64,000 nt of DNA from Pseudomonas sp. A34-9 (lineage in GTDB: Bacteria > Pseudomonadota > Gammaproteobacteria > Pseudomonadales > Pseudomonadaceae): positions 1,390,501-1,454,500 of the forward strand of contig NZ_CP119967.1 of assembly GCF_029543085.1 (NCBI RefSeq). Reading direction: 5' to 3'. The notes below the pieces were generated by a model. It was given only the letters and a program-made list of their open reading frames with translations. It had not been told where the DNA came from and made no database searches. Positions within the stretch are counted from its first letter, which is position 1. The number at the start of each line of letters is the position of its first letter. Of this stretch, positions 7,080-16,171 are shown in pieces. Position numbers and translations under genes: made by a program.

Positions 7080-7685
7080 ATGGCAATGCAACCAGATCAA
7101 CAAAAAATTCAGACCGTCCTGCTATCCGGATCTCTGGCGCGATTGTTTGGGCGTGAGCATCGCGTGACGACTTCCGGCGGGTTTCGGGATGTCATGGGCT
7201 ACTTCAAGCAGTTCCAGGGTTTCGAAAGGTACATGAACGAAAGCGCTGGCAAAGGGCTTCGGTTTGCACTGTTCAATGGTCGAGAAAATATTTCGCAAGA
7301 TGAACTGGCTAAGCCGACCGGCAAAGAGGTGCTGCGAATTGTGCCCGTCATCGCAGGATCCAAGCGCGCGGGATCACTTCAAACCATTGTTGGCAGTGTG
7401 ATGATTGCTGCCGCATTCGTGCTGTCGTTTACGCCGTTCGCCGGTGCATCGCCATTTCTGTACCAGATGGGAACCGCAATGGTGATCGGTGGCGTTTTAC
7501 AAATGCTGTCCCCCCAAGCCAAGGGGCTGGGGGCTCAGGACAGCCCCGCCAATCGGGCCAGTTACAGCTTCAACGGCCCGGTCAACACCAGCGCACAAGG
7601 TAATCCGGTAGGTCTGCTGTATGGCCAGTTGGTCGTCGGCAGTTCCGTGATCAGCGCTGGTATTTACGCGCAGGATCAACTCTAG
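7080..7685 (+). CDS. Tail assembly protein I, copy 2 (tandem paralogue)
   Basis: 201 residues, the same length and layout as copy 1, with its own GGAG ribosome site at 7070-7073. The end (MVIGGVLQMLSPQAKGLGAQ... to GIYAQDQL) is nearly identical to copy 1, while the ubiquitin-like N-terminal domain (SGSLARLFGREHRVTTSGG) has diverged. Lambda has one gpI. Two retained copies could have specialised, or recombination may be homogenising only their 3' halves. Confidence 0.8.
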   Translation: MAMQPDQQKIQTVLLSGSLARLFGREHRVTTSGGFRDVMGYFKQFQGFERYMNESAGKGLRFALFNGRENISQDELAKPTGKEVLRIVPVIAGSKRAGSLQTIVGSVMIAAAFVLSFTPFAGASPFLYQMGTAMVIGGVLQMLSPQAKGLGAQDSPANRASYSFNGPVNTSAQGNPVGLLYGQLVVGSSVISAGIYAQDQL

Positions 7686-7712
7686 CGTTCGATCTTTTAT
7701 TGACGTCCACCC

Positions 7713-7737
7713 AACCCGCCCTGTGCGGGTTTTATTT
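7713..7737 (+). terminator. Terminator-like hairpin before gene J
   Basis: AACCCGC (7713-7719) pairs perfectly with GCGGGTT (7725-7731) and is followed by TTATTT, 17 bases before the J start. Confidence 0.6.
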
Positions 7738-7753
7738 CGCCTGAAGGAAAGCC

Positions 7754-10700
7754 ATGACTGACCTCACTCTCGCTGGCAGCAAAGGTGGCGGCGCCAAGCC
7801 GCGCCCCTCCGTGGAGGCGCCAGACAGCCTGCAAAGCACTGCTTACGCTCGTATCCTCGATCTCGTCAGCGAGGGCGAGATTGTCGGTCTGAAAAATGAT
7901 GCCCGCTCGGTGTTTCTGGACGAAACACCGCTGGCCAACGACGACGGTAGCCTGAACTTCAACGGCGTCACGCTGGATGTTCGTACCGGTAGCCAGGATC
8001 AGGGACATATCCCCGGTTTTCCCGCAGTGGAAAACGAGACGGTGGCAGCGGTCGAGTTGCGTAGTGATCAACCGTGGACCAAGGCCTTTTCCAACCTGCA
8101 ACTGTCAGCTGTGCGGATTCGTCTGGCGGTGGCGCGACTGGCGCAGACCAATACCAGCAACGGCGACACTAACGGTTATACAGTCAAATACGCGATCGAT
8201 CTGGCCACCGATGGCGGTGCCTTCGTCGAGGTACTGGCGTCTGCGTTCAGTGGCAAAACCACCACCAAGTACGAGCGATCGCACCGCATCGATCTGCCTT
8301 CGGCCAAAAGCGGTTGGACGGTGCGAGTACGCCGTTTGACCCCTAACTCCACCAGCGGCGCCATTGCCGACACCACCAGTGTCGAATCGAGTACGGAGGT
8401 GATCGACGCCAAGCTGCGCTATCCCGGCTCGGCGATCATCGGTTTGCAATTTGATGCCTCGCAGTTCCAGTCGATTCCGTCGCGTTCGTTCGAATTGCTG
8501 GGGCGGATCATTCGAGTGCCGAGCAACTACGACCCGCTGAGCCGTACGTACAGCGGTATTTGGGACGGCACGTTCAAATCGGCCTGGACCGACAACCCGG
8601 CGTGGATTTACTACGATCTGCTGCTGCATCCGCGTTATGGCCTGGGCCATTTGCTCAATGCCGGTCAGGTCGATAAATGGGAGCTGTACCGCATCGGTCA
8701 GTATTGCGACCAGCCTGTCTCCGACGGCAAGGGCGGGACTGAACCGCGCTTCACCTGCAACCTGTATTTGTCGGTGCGCGCGGATGCACTGAAGGTTTTG
8801 CAGGATCTGGCTACCACTTTTCGTGGCATGTCTTATTGGGGGGCGGGCTCGGTCATGGCGGTGGCCGACATGCCGGAAGATCCGGTGTACACCTACTCCA
8901 ACGGCAACGTCATTGACGGCAAGTTCGTGTATGGCGGGTCGGCGAAAAAGACCCGTTTTACCGTGGCACTGGTCAGTTGGAATGATCCGACGGACTTCTA
9001 CCGGCAGAAGGTTCAGTACGTCGATGATGCTGACGGTATCGCCCGCTATGGTGTACAGCAGACGGAGATCACTGCTACCGGTTGCACGTCTCATGCCCAG
9101 GCCCAGCGCATTGGTAAATGGGCACTGCTGACCAATCGCCTGGAAACTGAAAGTGTCACTTTCTCGGTCGGTCTGGACGGGACGCTCGCGCGTCCTGGAC
9201 AAATTATCCGCGTGGCTGACAACGACCGCGCCGGGCGACGGATTGGTGGTCGCCTGCGTGGTGCAACACTCGATACGCTGACCCTGGATGCACACGTGAC
9301 CGCCGAAGCAGGCGATACGCTCACCCTGGTGATGCCGACCGGCAAAGCCGTTTCACGCGTGATCAAGTCAGTGAGCATCAGCGACGAGGCTCAGCGAGTG
9401 ATCCTGGCTCAGCCATTGAGCGAGTTGCCGCCGGCGCAGTCGATGTGGGCCATTGATTCCGCTTCCCTAGCCGCACAGCAATTTCGAGTGTTGTCGATTG
9501 CCGAAGACTTCACCGACACTGAAATCAAGTACAGCATCAGCGCAGTCAAACATGTGCCGAGCAAGTACGGCGCGATCGACAACGGCTCCCGTATCGAGCG
9601 CCCCCCTGTCACGGTCATACCGCCAGGCGTTCAGACGCCGCCGACTTCAGTCACGATCAGTAATAACCACTTCGTCGATCAAGGCAGTGCAGTCGGTGTG
9701 ATGACCATCGAGTGGGCGCGTCCGGCCAACGCTATCGCTTATGAGGTGTACTGGCGCAAGAACGACAGCGAATGGGTGTTCGCAGGCCGTACCGGCGGAG
9801 CGTCGATGGAGGTGCGTGGTATTTATGCTGGCCGTTACGTGGCCAAGGTTCGGGCGATCAACGCGCTGGACATCGGCTCGGTCTATGCGACTTCAATTGA
9901 AACGCAACTTTCCGGGAAAACCACGCCACCGCCTTCAGTGACTTTCCTCAAGGCTGACAGCCTGCTGTTCGGTATCGGCCTGAAGTGGGAGTTTCCCGCG
10001 GGCGCTGAAGACACGCAGCGAACCGAAATCTGGTACGGGCCAACGGCAAATCTTGAAGCCGCTACCAAGCTGGCCGACCTGGCGTATCCGCAAAGTGATT
10101 ACACGATGCAGAGCCTGTTGGCCGGTTCGTCGTTCTTCTTCTGGGCGAGGCTGGTTGACCGCACGGGCAATATCGGACCGTGGTATCCGACCGGTAATGG
10201 CGTGCTGGGGCAGGCCAGTTCCGAAGCCGGGCCGATTCTTGACCTGCTCGCTGGAAAAGTTTCGCAGACGGAATTGGGCAAAGACCTGCTTACCGAGATC
10301 GAGAAAATTCCGGGATTGCAGAATCAGATTGATTCGCTGGATGAAGCTTACGACTCGGCCAAGACCTATGCGAAATACGCAATTGTTCGTCTTGGCGATC
10401 GTCTGTATCAGGCCAAAGGGCCAGTGCCGATCGACCTGCCGCCACCGAATGCCACTTACTGGGTGGATGTCGGGCAATCGGTCGAGACCGTCAATGGACT
10501 TATTCAACAGGTCGGAACAAACACCGCCGATATAAGCAAGATCGACGGCGAAGTAACGGCTCAAGCCGCGGCATTCCAGGCGTTACGAGCATCCTCCCGG
10601 GACGACAGTGGTGAAGGTGAACTGGCAGATGCCCTCAAAGGGTGGACCAGTACGGCAGCCATCGCTACGGAAAGCAGTGTCCGGGCTTCCCAGAACGAAG

Positions 10701-11326
10701 CCACTGCCCAACGCGTTTCTACACTGGAAACAAGCATTGTAGATAACGCGGCAAGTATCCAGTCGCTCGAGAAAGTTGTAACAACCAATAGCTCGGCCAC
10801 GGCGACGAAGCTTGAACAGTTGAATGTGTCCGTGGGACAAAACACTGCCGCCGTTCAGCAAGCCTCAAGTGCCATTGCCGATACCGATGGCAAGTTATCG
10901 ACGATTTGGTCGGTGAAGATGGATACGACGGCGGGTGGCCAAAAATATGCTGCGTCGTTTGGTTTGGGGCTGCAGGTCGATCCTTCTGGCGTTTCGTCAC
11001 AATTCGTCGTGCGCGCCGATACGTTTATGTTATTGAATCTGGCCAACGGAAATCCGGTATCGCCTTTTACCGTGACCGGCGGTCAAACCTTTATTAATGA
11101 TGCCTTTATCAAAAATGGCTCGATTAATATGTTGAAAATTGGCGATAGCTTGCAGTCGGATAATTATTATCCGGGGACATCTGGATGGAGGCTGACCAAA
11201 TCCGGTGGCTTTGAAATAAACAGCAGCGTAGCCGGGCAGGGACGAGTCATCATGACTAACAGGTCGCTACGGGTGTTTGATGCCAATAATGTCAAGCGCG
11301 TACAACTTGGAGATCTGAGTGAATGA
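7754..11326 (+). CDS. Host specificity / central tail tip protein J
   Basis: 1190 residues, the size of lambda gpJ (1132). It opens with LAGSKGGGAKPRP and SLQSTAYARILDLVSEGEIVGL, the typical gpJ start. The hub region contains WTDNPAWIYYDLLLHPRYGLG and a VSWNDPTDFYRQKVQYV motif. Two fibronectin-III-like domains lie at about 625-820, a helical linker rich in Ala, Thr and Gln at about 840-1040, and a terminal receptor-proximal domain ends in LRVFDANNVKRVQLGDLSE. It forms the trimeric tip that contacts the target cell. Composition becomes more AT-rich from about 11000. Its stop overlaps the next start (ATGA). Confidence 0.88.
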   Translation: MTDLTLAGSKGGGAKPRPSVEAPDSLQSTAYARILDLVSEGEIVGLKNDARSVFLDETPLANDDGSLNFNGVTLDVRTGSQDQGHIPGFPAVENETVAAVELRSDQPWTKAFSNLQLSAVRIRLAVARLAQTNTSNGDTNGYTVKYAIDLATDGGAFVEVLASAFSGKTTTKYERSHRIDLPSAKSGWTVRVRRLTPNSTSGAIADTTSVESSTEVIDAKLRYPGSAIIGLQFDASQFQSIPSRSFELLGRIIRVPSNYDPLSRTYSGIWDGTFKSAWTDNPAWIYYDLLLHPRYGLGHLLNAGQVDKWELYRIGQYCDQPVSDGKGGTEPRFTCNLYLSVRADALKVLQDLATTFRGMSYWGAGSVMAVADMPEDPVYTYSNGNVIDGKFVYGGSAKKTRFTVALVSWNDPTDFYRQKVQYVDDADGIARYGVQQTEITATGCTSHAQAQRIGKWALLTNRLETESVTFSVGLDGTLARPGQIIRVADNDRAGRRIGGRLRGATLDTLTLDAHVTAEAGDTLTLVMPTGKAVSRVIKSVSISDEAQRVILAQPLSELPPAQSMWAIDSASLAAQQFRVLSIAEDFTDTEIKYSISAVKHVPSKYGAIDNGSRIERPPVTVIPPGVQTPPTSVTISNNHFVDQGSAVGVMTIEWARPANAIAYEVYWRKNDSEWVFAGRTGGASMEVRGIYAGRYVAKVRAINALDIGSVYATSIETQLSGKTTPPPSVTFLKADSLLFGIGLKWEFPAGAEDTQRTEIWYGPTANLEAATKLADLAYPQSDYTMQSLLAGSSFFFWARLVDRTGNIGPWYPTGNGVLGQASSEAGPILDLLAGKVSQTELGKDLLTEIEKIPGLQNQIDSLDEAYDSAKTYAKYAIVRLGDRLYQAKGPVPIDLPPPNATYWVDVGQSVETVNGLIQQVGTNTADISKIDGEVTAQAAAFQALRASSRDDSGEGELADALKGWTSTAAIATESSVRASQNEATAQRVSTLETSIVDNAASIQSLEKVVTTNSSATATKLEQLNVSVGQNTAAVQQASSAIADTDGKLSTIWSVKMDTTAGGQKYAASFGLGLQVDPSGVSSQFVVRADTFMLLNLANGNPVSPFTVTGGQTFINDAFIKNGSINMLKIGDSLQSDNYYPGTSGWRLTKSGGFEINSSVAGQGRVIMTNRSLRVFDANNVKRVQLGDLSE

Positions 11327-11715
11327 GCTTCGGGATGACGGTATTTGATGCCAATGGTGTACAAACGTTGGGTATGGAAGATTTTACGATTGAAAAACTG
11401 GCGCAGATGAACTTGCCCGCCGCGCGCAAGATGGGAAATGGCATCAGGTCTGATTATATTGTGATGGACGTTCCAGGGTATAACCCGGCTACTTGTTTTG
11501 TTGTGATTACACCGCGGGTTTATGCTGGGTATAGTCAACCAGGCTATCCGGATTTGTGGGGATACGTACCTACCTATAAGGACCTTGGTGGGACACAGAT
11601 CGGTATTTTTACATACGTGAACAGGCGGCGACCTACCGGCTATCACAATAACTACGTTGACGAATGGACCGAGCATACAGTCGAGTGCGTAGTCGAAGTC
11701 GTGAGGGTATTGTAA
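11323..11715 (+). CDS. Small tail-tip-associated protein, unknown family
   Basis: 130 residues, translationally coupled to J (ATGA overlap). It opens FGMTVFDANGVQTLGMEDFT, resembling the J C-terminal VFDANNV motif and an internal motif of the next gene (YGMNIFDAQGRIVFSSEDR). The rest is beta-strand-like and rich in Tyr and Gly. AT content is clearly higher than in neighbouring genes. Such small proteins follow J-like genes in Pseudomonas siphophages and F-type pyocins. A receptor-binding or tip-decoration role is inferred only. Confidence 0.6.
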   Translation: MSFGMTVFDANGVQTLGMEDFTIEKLAQMNLPAARKMGNGIRSDYIVMDVPGYNPATCFVVITPRVYAGYSQPGYPDLWGYVPTYKDLGGTQIGIFTYVNRRRPTGYHNNYVDEWTEHTVECVVEVVRVL

Positions 11716-12440
11716 TGGCGGATTACGGACTTTCAGTGACGAATACGTATGGGGCTGTGGTTATCTCCAGCACCTATAAAGTGATGGTGTTTTCCGAGCG
11801 CGGCAGTTTCAGAATACAGTCCAGGTATACCGATCGCGAAGGCAGCGGCGCTGTTACGTTCGTGAGACCGATCCTGACACAGGAAGCTCCACAAGTTTTT
11901 TTCAGACATGTAAATGGGTTCCATACATCTCTGGGTGTTTACATCACCATGTTGGGAGGACCTGGGAACTGGACGGGTTTTCTGGTGACATCAGCAGTGC
12001 GTAATGGGAGTGATTTACAGAACTATTTGATGGAATATGTCATCTGTAAATTTTCCGATCAGCCCAGTCCACAACGGTATGGCATGAATATCTTTGACGC
12101 CCAAGGCCGCATCGTATTTTCTTCCGAAGACAGAGTTGTTCGCTATCACAAATTTGCCAAGTCATGGTCGCTAGTAGTAGGTGACTATGTAGATACATAC
12201 AAAAGCAACCTTGTCATCGAAGCGGATGATTTCGTGTGTGTTTCGAGTATTGATCGTGGTGTCACGTGGTTTGCTGATGGTTTTGGTTTTGTAGGTATGA
12301 GCTTGCTGGATAACAATGTTCCTGTACTGAATATTACTGCACAAAGGGCGGGCGGCGGATACTGGTATTACCAAGGCACAAATGGAACTTGTTTCGGAAT
12401 CCCGGTGTGTAAGTTTCCATCGTCTAGATATTACAACTAG
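11715..12440 (+). CDS. Tail-tip-associated protein, unknown family
   Basis: 241 residues from ATG 11715, which overlaps the previous stop (TAATG). An in-frame upstream frame exists but overlaps the previous gene without a ribosome site. The sequence is beta-rich and aromatic. It has two similar halves, each beginning YGLSVTNTYGAVVISS or YGMNIFDAQGRIVFSS, like phage modules that start 'YG..(V/I)F(D/N)A.G...(F/I)SS'. AT-rich, with many codons rare in the neighbouring genes, consistent with recent acquisition of a specificity determinant. Function not known. Confidence 0.6.
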   Translation: MADYGLSVTNTYGAVVISSTYKVMVFSERGSFRIQSRYTDREGSGAVTFVRPILTQEAPQVFFRHVNGFHTSLGVYITMLGGPGNWTGFLVTSAVRNGSDLQNYLMEYVICKFSDQPSPQRYGMNIFDAQGRIVFSSEDRVVRYHKFAKSWSLVVGDYVDTYKSNLVIEADDFVCVSSIDRGVTWFADGFGFVGMSLLDNNVPVLNITAQRAGGGYWYYQGTNGTCFGIPVCKFPSSRYYN

Positions 12441-12459
12441 CTAACTTGAGGAGATCGGT

Positions 12460-13587
12460 ATGCCATGGAGCAAGACCGGAACAGTAAGCGTCACAAATAA
12501 TTCCAATTCAGTCATCGGCGTCGGGACATCCTTTATCGTTAATGGACGTGTAGGGGATGCGTTCAGAGGCCCTGATGGCAGTTGGTATGAAGTCACCAAC
12601 ATTGCCAGCGATACGGCCATGTCGATTTCGCCGAACTATCAGGGCGTGACTGACGGAGCAGGCGGTTATGCATTGGCGCCGCTGCAAGGCTACGTAAAAG
12701 AGTCAGCTGATACGTTGCGGGCTTTGGTCAACACCTACGGTACCAAGCTTGCGGCATTGGGGGCCACCGCTAACTTCGACGTGCTGCCTGTCTCGAAAGG
12801 CGGGACTGGCGGCGTGTCACCGGCCGCAGCTCGCGCTGCTCTGGAGCTGGGCAGTGCCGCTTCAGCCACCCTTCAAACCACTTACAGCGACGCCACGGCA
12901 GGCCGCGTGATGCAAGTCGGAGCATTTGGGATCGGCGGTGACGCCCCGGTCTACAACGGCAACATCGACGACACCGCAACTGTTCCGGCGGGGCGCTGTT
13001 TTGTCATTAACACCGCCACGGGCGTGAAACCGACGGGATCGTCCTACGGTTTGATGGACACCATCAAATACGTCGGTCAGCCGGTTCATCAGGCCTGGCA
13101 CGAGGTCAACGGCATTGCCGGCGGTGGCACTCTACGGACCTGGGAGCGAGATCAGTACGGTACGGGCGTTTTCGGCCCATGGCGCATGGTTTACCGACAG
13201 AACAACATTATCGGCGTCGTTTCGGGTGCCGGTGCACCTACCGGAGCCATTATCGAGCGGGGGGCCAACGCCAACGGTGAGTACACCAAATTCGCCGATG
13301 GCACGCTTGTCTGCTGGAAGGTGATTGCTACCAACTCGACGGGTACCTACGCAGTGGGCGCATTGTTCGGTAGTGATGCGTATTCGCCGGGTGCCTATCC
13401 TTCAGCATTCGCGTCGATACCTACCGTGACATCGGCAGCGATTGGCAAGGTCTACGCCGACTGTGTAATGGCCAGTGCCTGGATTCCCCCATCGATCGCC
13501 AACTGGGGCGCCTGGCGCGCTATGGCAACAACGAACGCAGCCTCGGCTGCGCAAATCAATTTGATCGCAATAGGCAGGTGGTATTGA
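12460..13587 (+). CDS. Side tail fibre 1 of the lambda-like module, with pyocin-knob-like domain
   Basis: 375 residues with GAGGAG at proper spacing. The N-terminal 110 residues (MPWSKTGTVSVTNNSNSV...) are paralogous to the second fibre at 14347 and probably attach to the tail. A FDVLPVSKGGTGG linker is followed by a domain at about 145-245 ending GPWRMVYRQ, which resembles the pyocin knob fold. Then GAIIERGANANGEYTKFADGT leads into a tip domain ending INLIAIGRWY. It would bind surface glycans. Its stop overlaps the next start (TGATG). Confidence 0.75.
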   Translation: MPWSKTGTVSVTNNSNSVIGVGTSFIVNGRVGDAFRGPDGSWYEVTNIASDTAMSISPNYQGVTDGAGGYALAPLQGYVKESADTLRALVNTYGTKLAALGATANFDVLPVSKGGTGGVSPAAARAALELGSAASATLQTTYSDATAGRVMQVGAFGIGGDAPVYNGNIDDTATVPAGRCFVINTATGVKPTGSSYGLMDTIKYVGQPVHQAWHEVNGIAGGGTLRTWERDQYGTGVFGPWRMVYRQNNIIGVVSGAGAPTGAIIERGANANGEYTKFADGTLVCWKVIATNSTGTYAVGALFGSDAYSPGAYPSAFASIPTVTSAAIGKVYADCVMASAWIPPSIANWGAWRAMATTNAASAAQINLIAIGRWY

Positions 13588-13904
13588 TGAACATTGTTCT
13601 GTCTCCGCAACGCAGAGAGGATGCTCTGACGCTGCACAAGTCGGGTGCGCTGATCACGGTAAACGGCGAAACGTTCGATTTTTCGCGGTTGTCCGACGGC
13701 GACACGCTACCGCGAACCGCGATCGATTCCGAATGGTTCACGGGTGACGTTTTCCACGAGAACGGCCATTTGACCCTTCACCTGTTGCTGCCGATTCCGG
13801 CCGATTACAGTCAGGCTCAAGCGTTTCCTGCCGACCTGATCGATATTCCTGACGGTGACGTGGCATTGCCACAGCCTTTGCCGGAAAAGGAGGTTGAAGT
13901 ATGA
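13587..13904 (+). CDS. Small fibre-associated protein
   Basis: 105 residues, starting in the stop of fibre 1 (TGATG) and overlapping the next gene by four bases. The sequence (LSPQRREDALTLHKSGALITVNGETFDFSRLSDGDTLPR) resembles small proteins encoded next to fibre genes in Pseudomonas tail clusters. No known catalytic motif is visible. Its coupling to both neighbours suggests it works with the fibre, perhaps in assembly. Confidence 0.55.
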   Translation: MNIVLSPQRREDALTLHKSGALITVNGETFDFSRLSDGDTLPRTAIDSEWFTGDVFHENGHLTLHLLLPIPADYSQAQAFPADLIDIPDGDVALPQPLPEKEVEV

Positions 13905-14257
13905 ACATCGACTGGTCGCAATTGATCACCAAAGCCATGAAAGATGCGGTGGCTGCCGCAGCACGATTGACCGAAGCTCAAGCACTGCTCAAGAGCAAAA
14001 ACGAGGGGGCTGCAGCACAGGTCGCTCGCATTCAGGATCGGATCGACACCCTCGGTTACGGCATCGATCTGGGGGAGGCGACGACTGAAGATGAGGCGGA
14101 ACAGCAAGCACTGCTTGGCAACCTGAAACAGTGGAAAGCCTACAAGTTCAGCTTGGGCAAAGTGAGCACACAAGCTGCCTGGCCCGTGACGCCAGAGTGG
14201 CCTGTCCAGCCCGAGGTTCCGGTGATAGTGGTTGACCCGGTCTTGCCGCCGGGCTGA
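13901..14257 (+). CDS. Probable fibre assembly chaperone
   Basis: 118 residues, ATGA-coupled to the previous gene. A helical N-terminal region with alternating Ala and charged residues is followed by QWKAYKFSLGKVSTQAAWP and a Val/Pro-rich tail. The 'L..WK.Y...L..V..Q..WP' motif is typical of small tail fibre assembly proteins such as those of Caudovirales side fibres. Position after a fibre gene agrees. Confidence 0.6.
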   Translation: MNIDWSQLITKAMKDAVAAAARLTEAQALLKSKNEGAAAQVARIQDRIDTLGYGIDLGEATTEDEAEQQALLGNLKQWKAYKFSLGKVSTQAAWPVTPEWPVQPEVPVIVVDPVLPPG

Positions 14258-14303
14258 CTGGCTTTCTTACAGCTACCTGATCGAGATCGTATTAACCCCC
14301 CAT

Positions 14304-14325
14304 ACCGCCGATTGCGGTTTTTTTT
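14304..14325 (+). terminator. Terminator-like hairpin before side fibre 2
   Basis: ACCGC / GCGGT stem with a 5-base loop and seven T, just upstream of the second fibre's ribosome site. Confidence 0.55.
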
Positions 14326-14346
14326 CGCTTAAAAAAGGACTGCACC

Positions 14347-15315
14347 ATGCCATGGCTTAGAACAGGTACGGTCAATGTCACCAACAATTCGCCCGCGGTC
14401 ATTGGCCTCAACGTTGATTTCGTGACTAACGTCCGGGTGGGCGACGCCTTCGTCGGACCTGATGGACGACAGTATGAAGTGAGCAATATCGCCAGTCCGG
14501 CGATGTTGTCGATCACCCCGGTTTACCAGGGAACGACGGCCAACGCTGCGGCCTATTCGATCATGCCCGTGCAGGGCTATCCCAAGGCACTGGCCGATGC
14601 ATTCAACAACCTTAACGTTCAGTACGGCCCGAAGCTGGCAGCACTGGGTGACGCGAGTGGTTTCGATGTCCTACCGGTGCGAAATGGCGGCACCGGAGGA
14701 GCGGATCTTGTTTCTGCTCGCCAGGGCCTTGGCCTGGGTGCAGTCGCAACCGACACTATTGTGCCCATCGTACGTGGCGGAACCGGCGCGACGGATGCCG
14801 CCTCGGCGCGCCAGGCGCTTGGACTCGGTGCTGTGGCCACGGACGCTGTTGTACCGGTGTCACGAGGTGGCACGGGTGGCAACTCCCCGGCCACCGCTCG
14901 GTCGGTCCTCGGACTAGGCAGTGCTGCCGTTGCCGCGTTGGTCGGAACGGTCAGCCAGGACAAAGGCGTTCCAACCGGAGCCGTCATTGAGCGCGGCGCC
15001 AATGCCAACGGTGAATACGTCAAGTTTGCCGACGGCATGTTGATTTGCACCCTCTACAACAAGGGCGGCGTAGTGTTTAACAACCCGTCCAACATGGGCT
15101 TCAACTGGTCTTATCCGATGCCCTTCGTGACGCTGGGATTTGTCATTGGGAATCTGGTTGGAGTATTGGGTGTGACTAGGCCGGTGAGCAGCGTCAGCGC
15201 CTACAGCAGAGGGCTCGGTTTTGCCAGCATCTGCGCTTTCAGCCTTGGTCAGTTCGTGCAAGGAGACGAGCTAATAGTCTCCTTTGACTGCTTCGCCATC
15301 GGCCGGTGGTTCTAA
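14347..15315 (+). CDS. Side tail fibre 2 of the lambda-like module
   Basis: 322 residues, paralogous to the fibre at 12460 over the first 115 residues (MPWLRTGTVNVTNNSPAVIG...). It lacks the knob-like domain and instead has three GGTGG/GGTGA linker repeats (VLPVRNGGTGG, VPIVRGGTGAT, VPVSRGGTGGN). It rejoins fibre 1 at GAVIERGANANGEYVKFADG and ends FDCFAIGRWF. The tip domain differs from fibre 1. It is the last gene of the lambda-like module; the contractile module starts about 95 bases later. Confidence 0.75.
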   Translation: MPWLRTGTVNVTNNSPAVIGLNVDFVTNVRVGDAFVGPDGRQYEVSNIASPAMLSITPVYQGTTANAAAYSIMPVQGYPKALADAFNNLNVQYGPKLAALGDASGFDVLPVRNGGTGGADLVSARQGLGLGAVATDTIVPIVRGGTGATDAASARQALGLGAVATDAVVPVSRGGTGGNSPATARSVLGLGSAAVAALVGTVSQDKGVPTGAVIERGANANGEYVKFADGMLICTLYNKGGVVFNNPSNMGFNWSYPMPFVTLGFVIGNLVGVLGVTRPVSSVSAYSRGLGFASICAFSLGQFVQGDELIVSFDCFAIGRWF

Positions 15316-15410
15316 GCAAAACCCAGACTGATAACTATGGGCTGGGGCACCTCGTTAATCCGGGTTGTGTACAGGCGCTGACCTGCGACCGCCCCCACTC
15401 GGTACTTCTC

Positions 15411-15995
15411 ATGAAAATGACCCCTCTGGTCACGCAATTGCGTGCTCAGTGCCCAACGCTGGGCAATCGAATCACCGTGGGCAGTGACGTCGCTGCATTG
15501 CAAGCCGATGCGGCGCTGCAAACCCCGTGCGCCAGCATCACGCCCCTAGCCGATCTGGCCAGCAACAGCACCGCACAAAACCTCACCACCCAAGCAATCC
15601 GCGACCGCTTCGAAATCGTCCTCGTGCTTGACGCCACCGACGCCACAAAAGCGCTGGATCTGTTGCACGACCTGCGCGCCGAACTGTGGCGCGCACTGGT
15701 GGGGTTCAAACCCGATTCCGACTACAGCGCCATCGCCTATGACGGTGGTGAGCTGGTGTCGATCAACAGCAGCCGCGCCTTCTACCGGCTGCGCTTTTTT
15801 GCCGAGTTCCAGCTCGGCCGCAATCTGCCGAGTCAGCCTGCGGAGAGTTGGCACGAACGCGAACTGGACGGTTTGTCGTCCTTTACCGGGGCCACCGTGC
15901 GGGTCGATGCGATCGACCCGGCCGACCCCAACCTGAAACGCCCGGGCCCCGATGGGCGCGTGGAAATGACTTTCTCTGGAGACGTAACCCCATGA
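15411..15995 (+). CDS. Mu gp37-like protein, tail terminator of the contractile module
   Basis: 194 residues from ATG 15411; ATG 15417 is an alternative and neither has a strong ribosome site. Opening MTPLVTQLRAQCPTLGNRI and the central RDRFEIVLVLDATDA...LLHDLRAELWRALVGF match the phage Gp37/tail terminator-like family next to sheath genes in Mu and SfV. Such proteins cap the head-proximal end of the tail. In a particle without a head, capping would terminate tail growth. It overlaps the next gene (ATGA). Confidence 0.7.
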   Translation: MKMTPLVTQLRAQCPTLGNRITVGSDVAALQADAALQTPCASITPLADLASNSTAQNLTTQAIRDRFEIVLVLDATDATKALDLLHDLRAELWRALVGFKPDSDYSAIAYDGGELVSINSSRAFYRLRFFAEFQLGRNLPSQPAESWHERELDGLSSFTGATVRVDAIDPADPNLKRPGPDGRVEMTFSGDVTP

Positions 15996-16171
15996 GCAAT
16001 CGCATCACCGTACTGCCGGCCGCCGGCCGCGTCGTACCTGACCCGGAGGCGGGCGATCTGCTGCCGCTGGAAGGCCGTGAAGTGCTGGACAGCGCCTGGT
16101 GGCGCCGACGTCTGGCCGACGGCGATATCACCCTCAAAACCGCACCAGCCAAACAAAAGGGAGCCAAATAA
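15992..16171 (+). CDS. DUF2635-family protein
   Basis: 59 residues starting MSNRITVLPAAGRVVPDP, with LLPLEGREVLDSAWWRRRLADGDI, the signature of the short DUF2635 proteins encoded between the terminator and sheath genes of Mu-like tails. It overlaps the genes on both sides (ATGA and TAATG). Role unknown. Confidence 0.75.
   Translation: MSNRITVLPAAGRVVPDPEAGDLLPLEGREVLDSAWWRRRLADGDITLKTAPAKQKGAK

Noticed and set aside
8105..9295. 396-codon frame antisense to gene J
   Set aside because: Shadow of a high-GC gene; Arg/His-rich translation without motifs, and J is clearly coding.
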